Assembly (NCBI RefSeq): GCF_001043975.1
Contig: NZ_LABY01000032.1
Span: forward strand, 1 to 46,458
Origin: Methylobacterium variabile
GTDB taxonomy: Bacteria > Pseudomonadota > Alphaproteobacteria > Rhizobiales > Beijerinckiaceae
Reading direction: 5' to 3'
Length of the DNA stretch: 46,458 nucleotides
Positions 7,605 through 14,733 of this stretch are shown in pieces. Numbering within the stretch: position 1 is the stretch's first letter; each line of letters opens with the position of its first letter. The position numbers and the translations under genes are program-made. The notes under the pieces were generated by a model, which was not told the origin of the DNA, did not search any database, and worked only from the letters and a program-made list of their open reading frames with translations.

Positions 7605-7885
7605 CGTTTCCTCCCTCGCAGGTCGTCGCCTCGCAAGGTCCGTTGTCGCAGCGTCAGGCTTGGCCGTTTCCGGTCGCCAGCCGGGTCCTCGGGGGTCGCC
7701 CGCCGGCGGGCCGGACGGTGCCGCGCCGCACAAGAGTTTCGCCTGCCGGATCAGGAGTTTGGAATTGGTCCGGTTCGACCCCGGGACGCTAGCCGCCGTT
7801 CGCCGGGCGGGCCATGGACGCCCGCCGGAATTTCTTGGACGGATCCGGCGCCGGGCCTTAGCCTCGGGCCCGGGAGGAACGGGCG
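7605..7885. other. Divergent regulatory region, oxygenase versus AraC gene
   Basis: 281 nt without a convincing gene. It should hold the promoters of both divergent genes and AraC-binding half sites, but I see no clear -35/-10 pair or strong palindrome. Only the two ribosome sites, GGGAGG before 7604 and GGAGGAAC before 7886, stand out. Confidence 0.4.
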
Positions 7886-8791
7886 ATGCAGACCCGGCTG
7901 GAGCGGCCGATCCCGGTCTTTCGCCTCTACGGCGAGATCGCCGAGACCACGGTCCCGAGCTTCGTCCACGCCGAGCGGATCGGCACCAGCGCGGCCCTGC
8001 ACGGCTGGGAGATCGCGCCCCACCGCCACGGCGCGCTGGCGCAGGGGCTCGTCATCACCCGCGGCCACGGCGCTCTGTCGCTCGATGCCCGCCGCGAGGA
8101 TTTTTCCGCGCCCTGGCTGGTCTGGGTGCCGTCGGGCGTGGTGCACGCCTTCTCGTTCCGGCCCGGCACCGACGGCATCGTGCTGTCGCTCGCCGACGAT
8201 TTCCTCGCCGCCGTGGTCGATCCCGATCCGGAGGGCCCGCGCCTGCGTGCCGCCGCCGAGGCGACGTTCAGCGGGCGGCTCGGCACGCCGGAGGAGATCG
8301 ACCTCGACCTGGGCAGCCTGGCCGAGGGGCTGGCGCGGGAGGCCGCCGGCGCCCTGCCGGGGGCGACGAGCGCGGTGGCGGCGCTGGTCAAGCTCCTCGT
8401 CGTCGGCGTGCTGCGCACCCGCGCCGCCCGTTCGATCACCGAGCCGGCGGCGCTCGCCCGCGCCGACCTGCACCGCCGCTACCGCCGCCTGGTCGAGACT
8501 CACCTGCGCGAGGGCTGGCCCGTCGCCCGCTTCGCCGCGGCGCTGGGGGTCAGCCCCGACCGGCTGCACGCGGCCTGCACCGAGGCGGTGCGCCGCTCGC
8601 CGCAGGGCATCCTGCACGACCGGCTGATGCTCGAGGCCAAGCGCAGCCTGATCTACACCACGCTGCCGGTCTCGAAGATCGCGTTCGACCTCGGCTTCAA
8701 CGATCCGGCCTATTTCTCGCGCTTCTTCGCTGCCCGGGCGGGCATGAGCCCGGCGGCGTTCCGGCGGGCGAGCCGCACGGAGGAGGCGTGA
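7886..8791 (+). CDS. AraC-family regulator, probable activator of the VanAB-like operon
   Basis: 301 aa. Seen: N-terminal cupin-like sensor with APHRHGALAQGLVI and WVPSGVVHAF (~45-95), then a C-terminal AraC DNA-binding domain from about residue 205 with two helix-turn-helices. The first is ARFAAALGVSPDRLHAACTE; the second, hallmark motif is VSKIAFDLGFNDPAYFSRFF, then AGMSPAAFRR. The overall plan is that of PobR-type activators of aromatic catabolism. GGAGG lies just before the ATG. Divergent orientation from the Rieske oxygenase makes it the natural regulator; the inducer is unknown. Confidence 0.88.
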   Translation: MQTRLERPIPVFRLYGEIAETTVPSFVHAERIGTSAALHGWEIAPHRHGALAQGLVITRGHGALSLDARREDFSAPWLVWVPSGVVHAFSFRPGTDGIVLSLADDFLAAVVDPDPEGPRLRAAAEATFSGRLGTPEEIDLDLGSLAEGLAREAAGALPGATSAVAALVKLLVVGVLRTRAARSITEPAALARADLHRRYRRLVETHLREGWPVARFAAALGVSPDRLHAACTEAVRRSPQGILHDRLMLEAKRSLIYTTLPVSKIAFDLGFNDPAYFSRFFAARAGMSPAAFRRASRTEEA

Positions 8792-8862
8792 GCGGCGGAC
8801 AGCATCGCGGGCGTAAGGAGCGCCGCCGCGGGATCCGCATCGATTGTCCGGGAGAAGGAGAG

Positions 8863-8938
8863 TGGCTCCCCGAGCAGGACTCGAACCTGCGACAAGGCGA
8901 TTAACAGTCGCCTGCTCTACCAACTGAGCTATCGGGGA
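8863..8938 (-). tRNA. tRNA-Asn (GUU)
   Basis: 76 nt with encoded CCA (8863-8865). Acceptor strands TCCCCGA (8932-8938 and 8867-8873) pair fully, with discriminator G. The D-arm carries AGCTCAGTTGGTAGAGC, the anticodon loop CTGTTAA gives GUU, and the T-arm carries GTTCGAGTC. It stands alone between the AraC gene and a small secreted protein. Confidence 0.97.
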
Positions 8939-9041
8939 ACGTTGGTACGGCGCCCGCGTGGGTGCCGACGGGCGCTTATTAGCCAGTTCACCCGATGGGC
9001 GCAAGCCCGGTCTCGCCCCCCGGCGCGGCGCCCCCCGCCCG

Positions 9042-9476
9042 TCAGCGCGGCGGGCAGGCGGGGCCGGCCGGGCCGACCACGAGGTCGCCCTCGCGGGGGT
9101 TGTTGAGCACGAAGGGCTCGGTGCCGCCCTGGCCGAAGCCCATCAGGCCGAGATCGTAGAAGCAGCGGTCGAGGATCGCCGTGAACGTGTAGCTGTCCTG
9201 CGCCACCGGCGGCCCGACCGGCACCAGCCGCCCGCGCGGACCCCGCGCGGCGCAGTGGGCCGCGATGTCGACCCGGCCCGGGTCAAGCATGCGGATCGAG
9301 CGGGAGCTGTGCGGCGGGATGCCGACGCTGGGGCCGCCGTTGCGGCTCGCCACCGCGAAGTACGGCGAGCGATTGATGACGCGCCGGACGCAGCCGGCCT
9401 CCGCCGCGCTGATCCCGCCGGCGAGGAGGGCGGCCGCCGCCGACCACAGGTAAAGCCGCTTCACGCCCGACCGCAT
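9042..9476 (-). CDS. Small secreted protein of unknown function
   Basis: 144 aa. Seen: a signal peptide (MRSGVKRLYLWSAAAALLAG, with AEA just before residue 28 as cleavage site) and a mature part with four Cys that could form disulfides (GCVRRVINRSPY, IAAHCAARG, DRCFYDLG, GPACPPR). No domain recognised. ASRNGGPSVGIPPHSSRSI looks like a beta-strand-rich periplasmic domain. Monocistronic, no clear promoter. Codon usage fits a real gene. Function unknown. Confidence 0.7.
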   Translation of the reverse strand: MRSGVKRLYLWSAAAALLAGGISAAEAGCVRRVINRSPYFAVASRNGGPSVGIPPHSSRSIRMLDPGRVDIAAHCAARGPRGRLVPVGPPVAQDSYTFTAILDRCFYDLGLMGFGQGGTEPFVLNNPREGDLVVGPAGPACPPR

Positions 9477-9588
9477 GGCTGCGTCTCTCCTCCGCGCAGG
9501 ATCCCTGACGCTTACACCTAAGGCGTCGCGGCGCCCCCGCCAGGGGCCGCCAAGCTTCCGCGGGCACGGCGCACGACGCGCCGGCCCG

Positions 9589-9614
9589 GGAACGGAACGG
9601 CAGAGCTTGGCGTT
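9589..9614 (+). promoter_or_regulatory. Candidate EcfG general-stress promoter
   Basis: GGAAC (9589-9593), 17 nt, CGTT (9611-9614). This is an exact match to the -35/-10 consensus reported for alphaproteobacterial EcfG/SigT sigma factors. It lies ~93 bp upstream of the His/Arg-rich secreted protein gene (9707), in the correct orientation. A second overlapping GGAAC at 9594 is out of register. Confidence 0.55.
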
Positions 9615-9706
9615 GGTGTCCGGTCTCGCTGCGGCGACCGCATCCCGGCGTCGGATCGTCGTCCGCGCCCGTCCGCTTCGCCCTCGATCCTCAGCCCGGA
9701 GCCCCG

Positions 9707-10063
9707 ATGCGCATTCGTTCCCTGCTGCTGGCCCTCTTGCTGCTCACCGGCCTCGGCGGCCTCGCCGCCGCCTCGCCGCTGATGCCGCGCGCCGCCGTGA
9801 CCGTCGCCCTGGACCAGCCCTCCACGGTCGAGACCGTGCGCTGGCGCCGTCACCGGCACTGGCACCGGCGGCACTGGCATCGCCGGCATTGGCACCATCG
9901 CCGCCATTACCGCCGCCACTGGCACCATCGCCGCCACTACCGGCGCCACTACCGCCGGCACCACCATTACCGGCGGCACCACGTGCGCCGGCTGCACTTC
10001 AGCCGGCCGGCGGCGGCCCGGACGCCGGTGCGCTGGATCGAGCCGCGCCAGGCGGGACGCTGA
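9707..10063 (+). CDS. Secreted His/Arg/Trp-rich repeat protein
   Basis: 118 aa. Seen: classical signal peptide (MRIRSLLLALLLLTGLGGLA, residues 1-22), a short linker, then from ~45 to ~93 an almost pure run of H, R, W and Y built from units such as HWHRRHW and HHRRHYRR, ending with a Pro-rich tail. No known domain. High His suggests metal binding or buffering in the periplasm, and high Arg suggests binding to polyanions; both are inference. The repeats make the region prone to slippage. An EcfG-type promoter lies upstream, suggesting general-stress induction. Confidence 0.7.
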   Translation: MRIRSLLLALLLLTGLGGLAAASPLMPRAAVTVALDQPSTVETVRWRRHRHWHRRHWHRRHWHHRRHYRRHWHHRRHYRRHYRRHHHYRRHHVRRLHFSRPAAARTPVRWIEPRQAGR

Positions 10064-10066
10064 GCC

Positions 10067-12568
10067 TTGACCGGGCGGCCGCCAGGAACCGGACCGGACG
10101 GGCGATCCCGCGACTGGCTCGATGTCGGGGGGGCGCCGCGGCCGGCCGCCGAGCCCGCTGCCGAGCCCATGGCCGCGGCGCCGGAGGCCCGCTTCGCCGG
10201 CTTTCGCCGCGCCGCCACCACCTTCGGCGCCCGCCTCGGCCCGGCCGCCAAGGCCGGCGTTCTCGCGGGCGTCCTGCGGGCGCGGGCGACGGCGGGCCGC
10301 CTCGCCGATCACCCCGCCACCCGGCGCGCCGCCGCCGCGACGGCGGCCGCCTGGCGGCCTGCCGCGCGCCTCGTCCGGCGGGTGCCGTGGCTCCGGGTGA
10401 CGACGGTCGCGGCCGCTCTCCTCGTCGGCGTCGTCCTCGCCTACACGGCCTACGCCCTCGCGACCCTGCCGGTGAATGGCGGGCTCGCGGTGGAGCCGAC
10501 CGCCTCCGCCCTGGTGGTGCGGGCCGCCGACGGGCAGGCCTTCGCGACCCGCGGCGTCATCAAGGGGGCGAAGCTCGCCCCCAAGGAGGTGCCGCCGGTC
10601 CTCGCCAAGGCGATCGTGGCGATCGAGGACCGCCGCTTCTACGACCATTACGGCATCGACCTGCGCGGGCTCCTGCGCGCCGCCCTGCGCAACGCCGCCG
10701 CCGGCGGCACCCGCGAGGGCGGCTCGACCCTGACCCAGCAGCTCGTGCGGATGAGCTACCTGTCGCAGGACCGCACCCTGAAGCGGAAGGTGCAGGAGGC
10801 GGTGCTGGCGCTGTGGCTCGAATCGCAGCTGCCGAAGGACGAGATCCTCACCCGCTACCTCAACGCCGCCTATTTCGGCGCCGGCGTCTACGGCGCCGAC
10901 GCGGCGGCGCAGCGCTATTTCGGCAAGCCCGCCAAGGACCTCACCTTGAGCGAGGCCGCGATGCTGGCGGGCCTCGTGCGTGCGCCCTCGCAGCTCGCGC
11001 CCCACCGCAACCTCGACGGTGCCCGCGGACGCGCCGCCCAGGTGCTCGACGCCATGGTGGAGACCGGGGCGGTCACGAAGGCGGAGGCCGACGCGGCCCG
11101 GCGCGCACCCGCCACCGTCCGCGTGCCGACGGAGACGCCGGTCGGCACCAACTACTTCGTCGACAGCGTGGCCGAGTCCGTGCGCGGCCTGATCGGCACC
11201 GGCCCGGCGGACGCCACGGTGCGCACCACCCTCGACCTCACCCTGCAGAACATCGCCGAGAGCGTGATCGCCCGTCGCCTCGACCAGGACGGTGAGCGCC
11301 GCAAGGTCTCGCAGGGGGCCCTGGTGGCGATGGCGCCGGACGGGGCGATCCTGGCGATGGTCGGCGGGCGCGACTACGCCGAAAGCCAGTTCAACCGCGT
11401 CACCCAGGCCAAGCGCCAGCCGGGCTCGGTGTTCAAGCTGTTCGTCTACCTGACCGCCCTGCGCGAGGGCTACCGGCCCGATTCCACCCTGGTCGACCGT
11501 CCGACCCAGGTCGGCGAGTGGGAGCCCGAGAATTACGGCGGGCGCTACCGCGGCGCCGTCTCCCTGCGCACCGCCTTCGCGCACTCGATCAACACCGTGG
11601 CGGTGCAGCTCGCCGAGGCGGTGGGGATGCCGGCGGTGATCGAGACGGCGCGGGGCCTCGGCATCACCTCGGAGTTGCCGAACCTGCCGAGCCTCGCCCT
11701 CGGCTCGGCCGAGACGACGCTCATGGAGCTCACCCGGGCCTACGCCGCGATGGCGGCCGGCGCCGAGAGCGTCGAGCCCTACAGCGTGCGCCAGATCCTC
11801 GCCCGCGAGCAGCCGCTCTACACGAGGCCGCAAGCCCCCCCGACCCCGGCCCGCGACCAGGCGGCCCGGACCGCGATGCTCGACCTCCTCAGCGCCGTGG
11901 TGCGGGAGGGCTCGGGGAAGAACGCCCGGGTCTCGGTGCCGGCCGGGGGCAAGACCGGCACCACCCAGGACAGCCGCGACGCCTGGTTCATCGGCTTCGC
12001 CGGCGACCTCGTGGTCGGGGTCTGGCTCGGCAACGACGACAATGCGCCGATGGCCGGCGTCACCGGCGGCGACCTGCCGGCCCTGATCTGGCACGACTTC
12101 GTGACCCAGGCCCTCGCGGCCCGGGCCAAGTCCGGGCGATCGGAGTCCGGGCGGCCGGACGCCGCCCGTCCCGGCCCGGTGCCGCGGCCCGAGGTGGCGA
12201 GCGTCGCCGAGCCGGAGGCCGACCCGCGGGCAGGCCGGGAGGGCGCGGGTCGCGCGGTCCTGCGGGGCAGCCCGGCGGTCGTCGATACCGGCACCCTCGA
12301 CTTCGACGGGCGCACGGTACGGCTGATCGGGGTCGAGGGCCTGTCCGGCCGCAACGCCCGCGAGCTCGGCCGCTACCTCCGCCGGCGCGACGTCGCCTGC
12401 GCGCCGGCAGGGGAGGGGGGCGCCTATCGCTGCTCCCTCGACGGCCAGGACCTCTCCGAGCTGATCCTGTTCAACGGCGGCGGCCGCGCCAGCGCCGACG
12501 CCACGCCGGACCTGCTCGCCGCCGAGGAGCAGGCCCGCTCGAACCGGATCGGGATCTGGCGGCGCTGA
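10067..12568 (+). CDS. Bifunctional class A penicillin-binding protein with C-terminal nuclease-like domain
   Basis: Peptidoglycan glycosyltransferase and transpeptidase of the inner membrane, ~833 aa from TTG 10067 (ATG 10169 is also possible, 34 codons later). Seen: membrane anchor ~111-130; GT51 domain with IEDRRFYDHYGIDLRG (catalytic Glu187) and GGSTLTQQLVR; transpeptidase with SVFK (Ser454), SIN (507-509) and KTGTT (629-633). A Pro-rich linker (~685-735) leads to residues ~740-833 (VRLIGVEGLSGRNARELGRY, YRCSLDGQDLSELIL, EQARSNRIGIW), which resemble the staphylococcal-nuclease (SNase/TNase) fold. Its catalytic Arg/Glu pattern is not evident, so I suspect a binding role. Confidence 0.9.
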   Translation: MTGRPPGTGPDGRSRDWLDVGGAPRPAAEPAAEPMAAAPEARFAGFRRAATTFGARLGPAAKAGVLAGVLRARATAGRLADHPATRRAAAATAAAWRPAARLVRRVPWLRVTTVAAALLVGVVLAYTAYALATLPVNGGLAVEPTASALVVRAADGQAFATRGVIKGAKLAPKEVPPVLAKAIVAIEDRRFYDHYGIDLRGLLRAALRNAAAGGTREGGSTLTQQLVRMSYLSQDRTLKRKVQEAVLALWLESQLPKDEILTRYLNAAYFGAGVYGADAAAQRYFGKPAKDLTLSEAAMLAGLVRAPSQLAPHRNLDGARGRAAQVLDAMVETGAVTKAEADAARRAPATVRVPTETPVGTNYFVDSVAESVRGLIGTGPADATVRTTLDLTLQNIAESVIARRLDQDGERRKVSQGALVAMAPDGAILAMVGGRDYAESQFNRVTQAKRQPGSVFKLFVYLTALREGYRPDSTLVDRPTQVGEWEPENYGGRYRGAVSLRTAFAHSINTVAVQLAEAVGMPAVIETARGLGITSELPNLPSLALGSAETTLMELTRAYAAMAAGAESVEPYSVRQILAREQPLYTRPQAPPTPARDQAARTAMLDLLSAVVREGSGKNARVSVPAGGKTGTTQDSRDAWFIGFAGDLVVGVWLGNDDNAPMAGVTGGDLPALIWHDFVTQALAARAKSGRSESGRPDAARPGPVPRPEVASVAEPEADPRAGREGAGRAVLRGSPAVVDTGTLDFDGRTVRLIGVEGLSGRNARELGRYLRRRDVACAPAGEGGAYRCSLDGQDLSELILFNGGGRASADATPDLLAAEEQARSNRIGIWRR

Positions 12569-12598
12569 CGCCTCGCGCCGTCGGATTGCGTAGGCCTT

Positions 12599-13150
12599 CT
12601 ACTTGCCCTTCAGGCAGGGCGCGAGGACGGCCTTGAGCCGGTCGGCATCGGCCGCGGCGATCGGCACGGTCACCAGGATCGGGCTGTCGCCCTTGCGCGG
12701 GCTCTCCTGGCGCCAGCGCAGAGCGCCCGGCCCGGCGCTCGCGGCGGCCAGCAGGGGCCGGATCTTCGCCAGATCGCGCGCGTCGCCGCGCAGGGAGGCG
12801 CCCACGCCCAGCACGAAGCTCGTGCTGTCCATCCCGATGTGCCCGCTCGCCGACATGCGCTCCGCCTGCGCGACCGTGATCTCGGTCAAGGGCTTGCGAG
12901 TGCCCTCCGGGCCATGGAAGGCGTCGAAGTTGAAGCGCGTCTCCAGAGCCTCGAAGTTCGGGACGCTCAGGGTGACGTACAGTAAGCCGGGATGGGTGCG
13001 CGACTGCGGTATGCAGTCGAACCCCAGCGCGACGTCCCGGCTCTCGGACCCGATCACCGCCTTGCCGGGAAGGCTCACCTTGGCGATCTCGACCGCCAGA
13101 GCGGGTCCGGTCCAGGCCAGGCAGGTCAGCAGGAAGGCGGCTCTCAGCAT
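12599..13150 (-). CDS. Secreted protein of unknown function
   Basis: About 183 aa from ATG 13150, chosen because the signal peptide (MLRAAFLLTCLAWTGPALA) starts there; an upstream ATG at 13177 is possible. Mature part has two Cys (GFDCIPQ and APCLKGK) and no recognised domain. VEIAKVSLPGKAVIGS and LLYVTLSVPNFEALE suggest beta strands. It is convergent with the penicillin-binding protein gene. Function unknown. Confidence 0.65.
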   Translation of the reverse strand: MLRAAFLLTCLAWTGPALAVEIAKVSLPGKAVIGSESRDVALGFDCIPQSRTHPGLLYVTLSVPNFEALETRFNFDAFHGPEGTRKPLTEITVAQAERMSASGHIGMDSTSFVLGVGASLRGDARDLAKIRPLLAAASAGPGALRWRQESPRKGDSPILVTVPIAAADADRLKAVLAPCLKGK

Positions 13151-13266
13151 CGTCGTCACCGGTCTCTCGCGGGGCACGGTGACGGTCTAGCTGATTCGGG
13201 ACGTTAGGGAAGGACGGGGCGGTCCGGGATCGTCCGGCCGGCGCGGAGCGGCTCCGCTCGCGCGCC

Positions 13267-13282
13267 GACGGCTTTAGCCGTC
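13267..13282. terminator. Hairpin between small genes
   Basis: GACGGCT-TT-AGCCGTC is a perfect 7-bp stem, preceded by a second hairpin (GAGCGG-CT-CCGCTC). It lies just downstream of the 44-aa membrane protein gene on the minus strand. No U-run, so intrinsic termination is only plausible. Confidence 0.35.
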
Positions 13283-13287
13283 CCGGC

Positions 13288-13422
13288 TCAGATCAGGGCG
13301 GCGTTGAGCGCGACGGTCAGCGCCGCGCCGACGGCGGCAACGCCGAGCAGCACCATGCTGCTGACCTGATCGGCAGAGTCGATGTCGTGGCCGGCGCGGT
13401 GCTTGGGATCGTTGGCGTTCAT
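13288..13422 (-). CDS. 44-residue single-TM membrane protein
   Basis: The peptide has a polar N-terminus (MNANDPKHRAGHDIDSADQV) and one hydrophobic helix (~20 residues, SMVLLGVAAVGAALTVALNA), ending at the membrane. GAGAGGAG lies 7 nt before the ATG, which is good support for translation. No family recognised. It neighbours another small membrane protein, and both may be stress or envelope microproteins. Confidence 0.55.
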   Translation of the reverse strand: MNANDPKHRAGHDIDSADQVSSMVLLGVAAVGAALTVALNAALI

Positions 13423-13520
13423 GGCGGGCTCCTCTCACGGGTTCCTCAGCCAACGTCCCGGTGCCCGGGGCGGATCGGCCGCCGCCGGGCCGCACTTTGC
13501 CGCAGGGCGAGGCGCGCGGA

Positions 13521-13721
13521 TCAGCTGTTGTGCGCGTGGCTGGTGCCGATCACGCAGAGCGCCAGGCCGGCGATGCCGCCGAGGGTTCCGATCGGGGTCT
13601 GGAAGCGCCAGGAGGCGTAGTAGCCGGCACTGCCGATCACGACGCCGAGGAGCGTCAGCACCACCCCGCGGGTGGAGACCCTGGGCTTCTCATGGTGCGC
13701 CTTGGCTGCATCCTGGTGCAT
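13521..13721 (-). CDS. 66-residue two-TM membrane protein
   Basis: Seen: a charged N-terminus (MHQDAAKAHHEKPRVSTRG), helix 1 (VVLTLLGVVIGSAGYYASW), a short loop, and helix 2 (TPIGTLGGIAGLALCVIG), with a polar His-rich end. No recognised domain. Same strand as the 44-aa membrane protein about 100 nt downstream. Confidence 0.6.
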   Translation of the reverse strand: MHQDAAKAHHEKPRVSTRGVVLTLLGVVIGSAGYYASWRFQTPIGTLGGIAGLALCVIGTSHAHNS

Positions 13722-13995
13722 CGTCGCTCCGCCTCGTGCCGCGCCGGACTGCGCCGCCTGCCCGGTCGGGCAGGGGGAACGAGGGGGCGCCCGCCCTCTC
13801 CCTTCGGAGGAACGCGGCAGGCGCGGATTCGCTCACGGCCGCGCGCAACTCGCCTTTTCCCTGACATGCCAGGCCGGAACCGGGCTGGTAACGTTCAGGC
13901 ATCGCACCGCTCTCAACCGATCGGCCGCGGGCCGACCGGCGACGCCCCCGAGCCGCGAGCCTCGCCCGTCCCGTTTCCCGACCGTGGTCAGCCTC

Positions 13996-14214
13996 ATGCC
14001 GCAGCGCTACTTCTTCAACCTGGTCGGCCCCGCAAGTGCGATCGAGGACCCGACCGGCGTCGAGGCCGACACCCCGGACCAAGCCGAATCCGAGGCACGG
14101 GCCGTCATCACCGAGATGCGCGCGAGCGGCGATCTGCCGGACCTGGGGGCGGGCTGGCAGCTCGAGATCCGCGACGGGTCCGGCCGGCTGGTGCGGTCAA
14201 TTCCGCTCGGATGA
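13996..14214 (+). CDS. DUF6894-like short protein
   Basis: 72 aa. Seen: MPQRYFFNLVGPASAIEDPT, then a helix rich in Glu/Ala (DQAESEARAVITEMRA) and a closing strand WQLEIRDGSGRLVRSIPL. This N-terminal [RK]-Y-[FY]-F pattern and length are typical of DUF6894 proteins, which are abundant as multiple copies in Methylobacterium and relatives. The role is unknown. The ATG inside the longer open frame is chosen for the family start. Confidence 0.7.
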   Translation: MPQRYFFNLVGPASAIEDPTGVEADTPDQAESEARAVITEMRASGDLPDLGAGWQLEIRDGSGRLVRSIPLG

Positions 14215-14367
14215 TGACCGCGATCCGGCCTGCGTGAGGACCTGCCGCACGTGGGCGCGAACCTGAGCCCGGATCGCGGTGTCCCGGGCCCCCGCATTCT
14301 GCTCGGATGCCTCGGGCGTCCGGGGAGCTGCCTGCCCCATGGGTCGAGCCTTACCGCCGAGCGACAT
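14197..14367 (-). CDS. Possible 56-residue hydrophilic protein
   Basis: ATG 14367 is preceded by AGGAGG at 8-9 nt. The peptide is polar (MSLGGKARPMGQAAPRTPEA, then ARDTAIRAQVRAHVRQVLTQ) and includes a likely amphipathic helix. It overlaps the end of the DUF6894-like gene by 18 bp, tail to tail. The ribosome site is the main evidence, and it could be spurious. Confidence 0.3.
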   Translation of the reverse strand: MSLGGKARPMGQAAPRTPEASEQNAGARDTAIRAQVRAHVRQVLTQAGSRSSSERN

Positions 14368-14733
14368 CGTGCCTGCCTCCTGTCTGAGATCCCCGGTTCG
14401 ACTTCCGGGACACCGAAGGAGTTCATGAACCGTGCCGTGACACCCCGCGGTGCGCTGAGACACGATCCGTCCCTCGCCGTCGGGGTCCGGTGCCGAACTT
14501 ATCCTGTGGTGAGAATCGATCCGGCACAGGTTGTACCCCGTTGCGCCAGCCACCTATAATGAAATTTGCGTTAAACCGTTCCATGAAGAAGTGCTGAGGC
14601 GCTTCTGCAACGCATCTTTTGTTAATGGAAATTGCCGCCGCGCCGGGCCGCGAGGCGAGCGGACGAGGCTCCAAGCCCGTGGCACCGGGTCGTTGCTTCG
14701 ACGCGCTCCCTTGCGGGCCCGGTGGACGGCGCG
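14368..14733. other. Gene-free stretch between small ORF and glyS
   Basis: 366 nt without a supported CDS. The middle (about 14550-14640) is clearly AT-richer than its surroundings and contains a plus-strand promoter-like pair followed by a hairpin (listed separately). The remainder, next to the glyS stop, shows nothing I can name. Confidence 0.4.
14531..14606 (+). ncRNA. Candidate short transcript: promoter plus hairpin downstream of glyS
   Basis: TTGTAC (14531-14536), 18 nt, perfect TATAAT (14555-14560). About 30 nt later is an 8-bp stem with a tetraloop (AGAAGTGC at 14587-14594, GCGCTTCT at 14599-14606, one G-T pair), and a short T-run (TCTTTTGTT) 8 nt on. No ORF follows. This would make a short RNA converging on glyS, or the promoter could serve something else. 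No homology evidence. Confidence 0.3.

Noticed and set aside
9518..12094. 858-codon minus-strand open frame across the penicillin-binding protein gene
   Set aside because: Shadow frame: low-complexity, no motif, and the plus strand encodes all GT51 and transpeptidase boxes.
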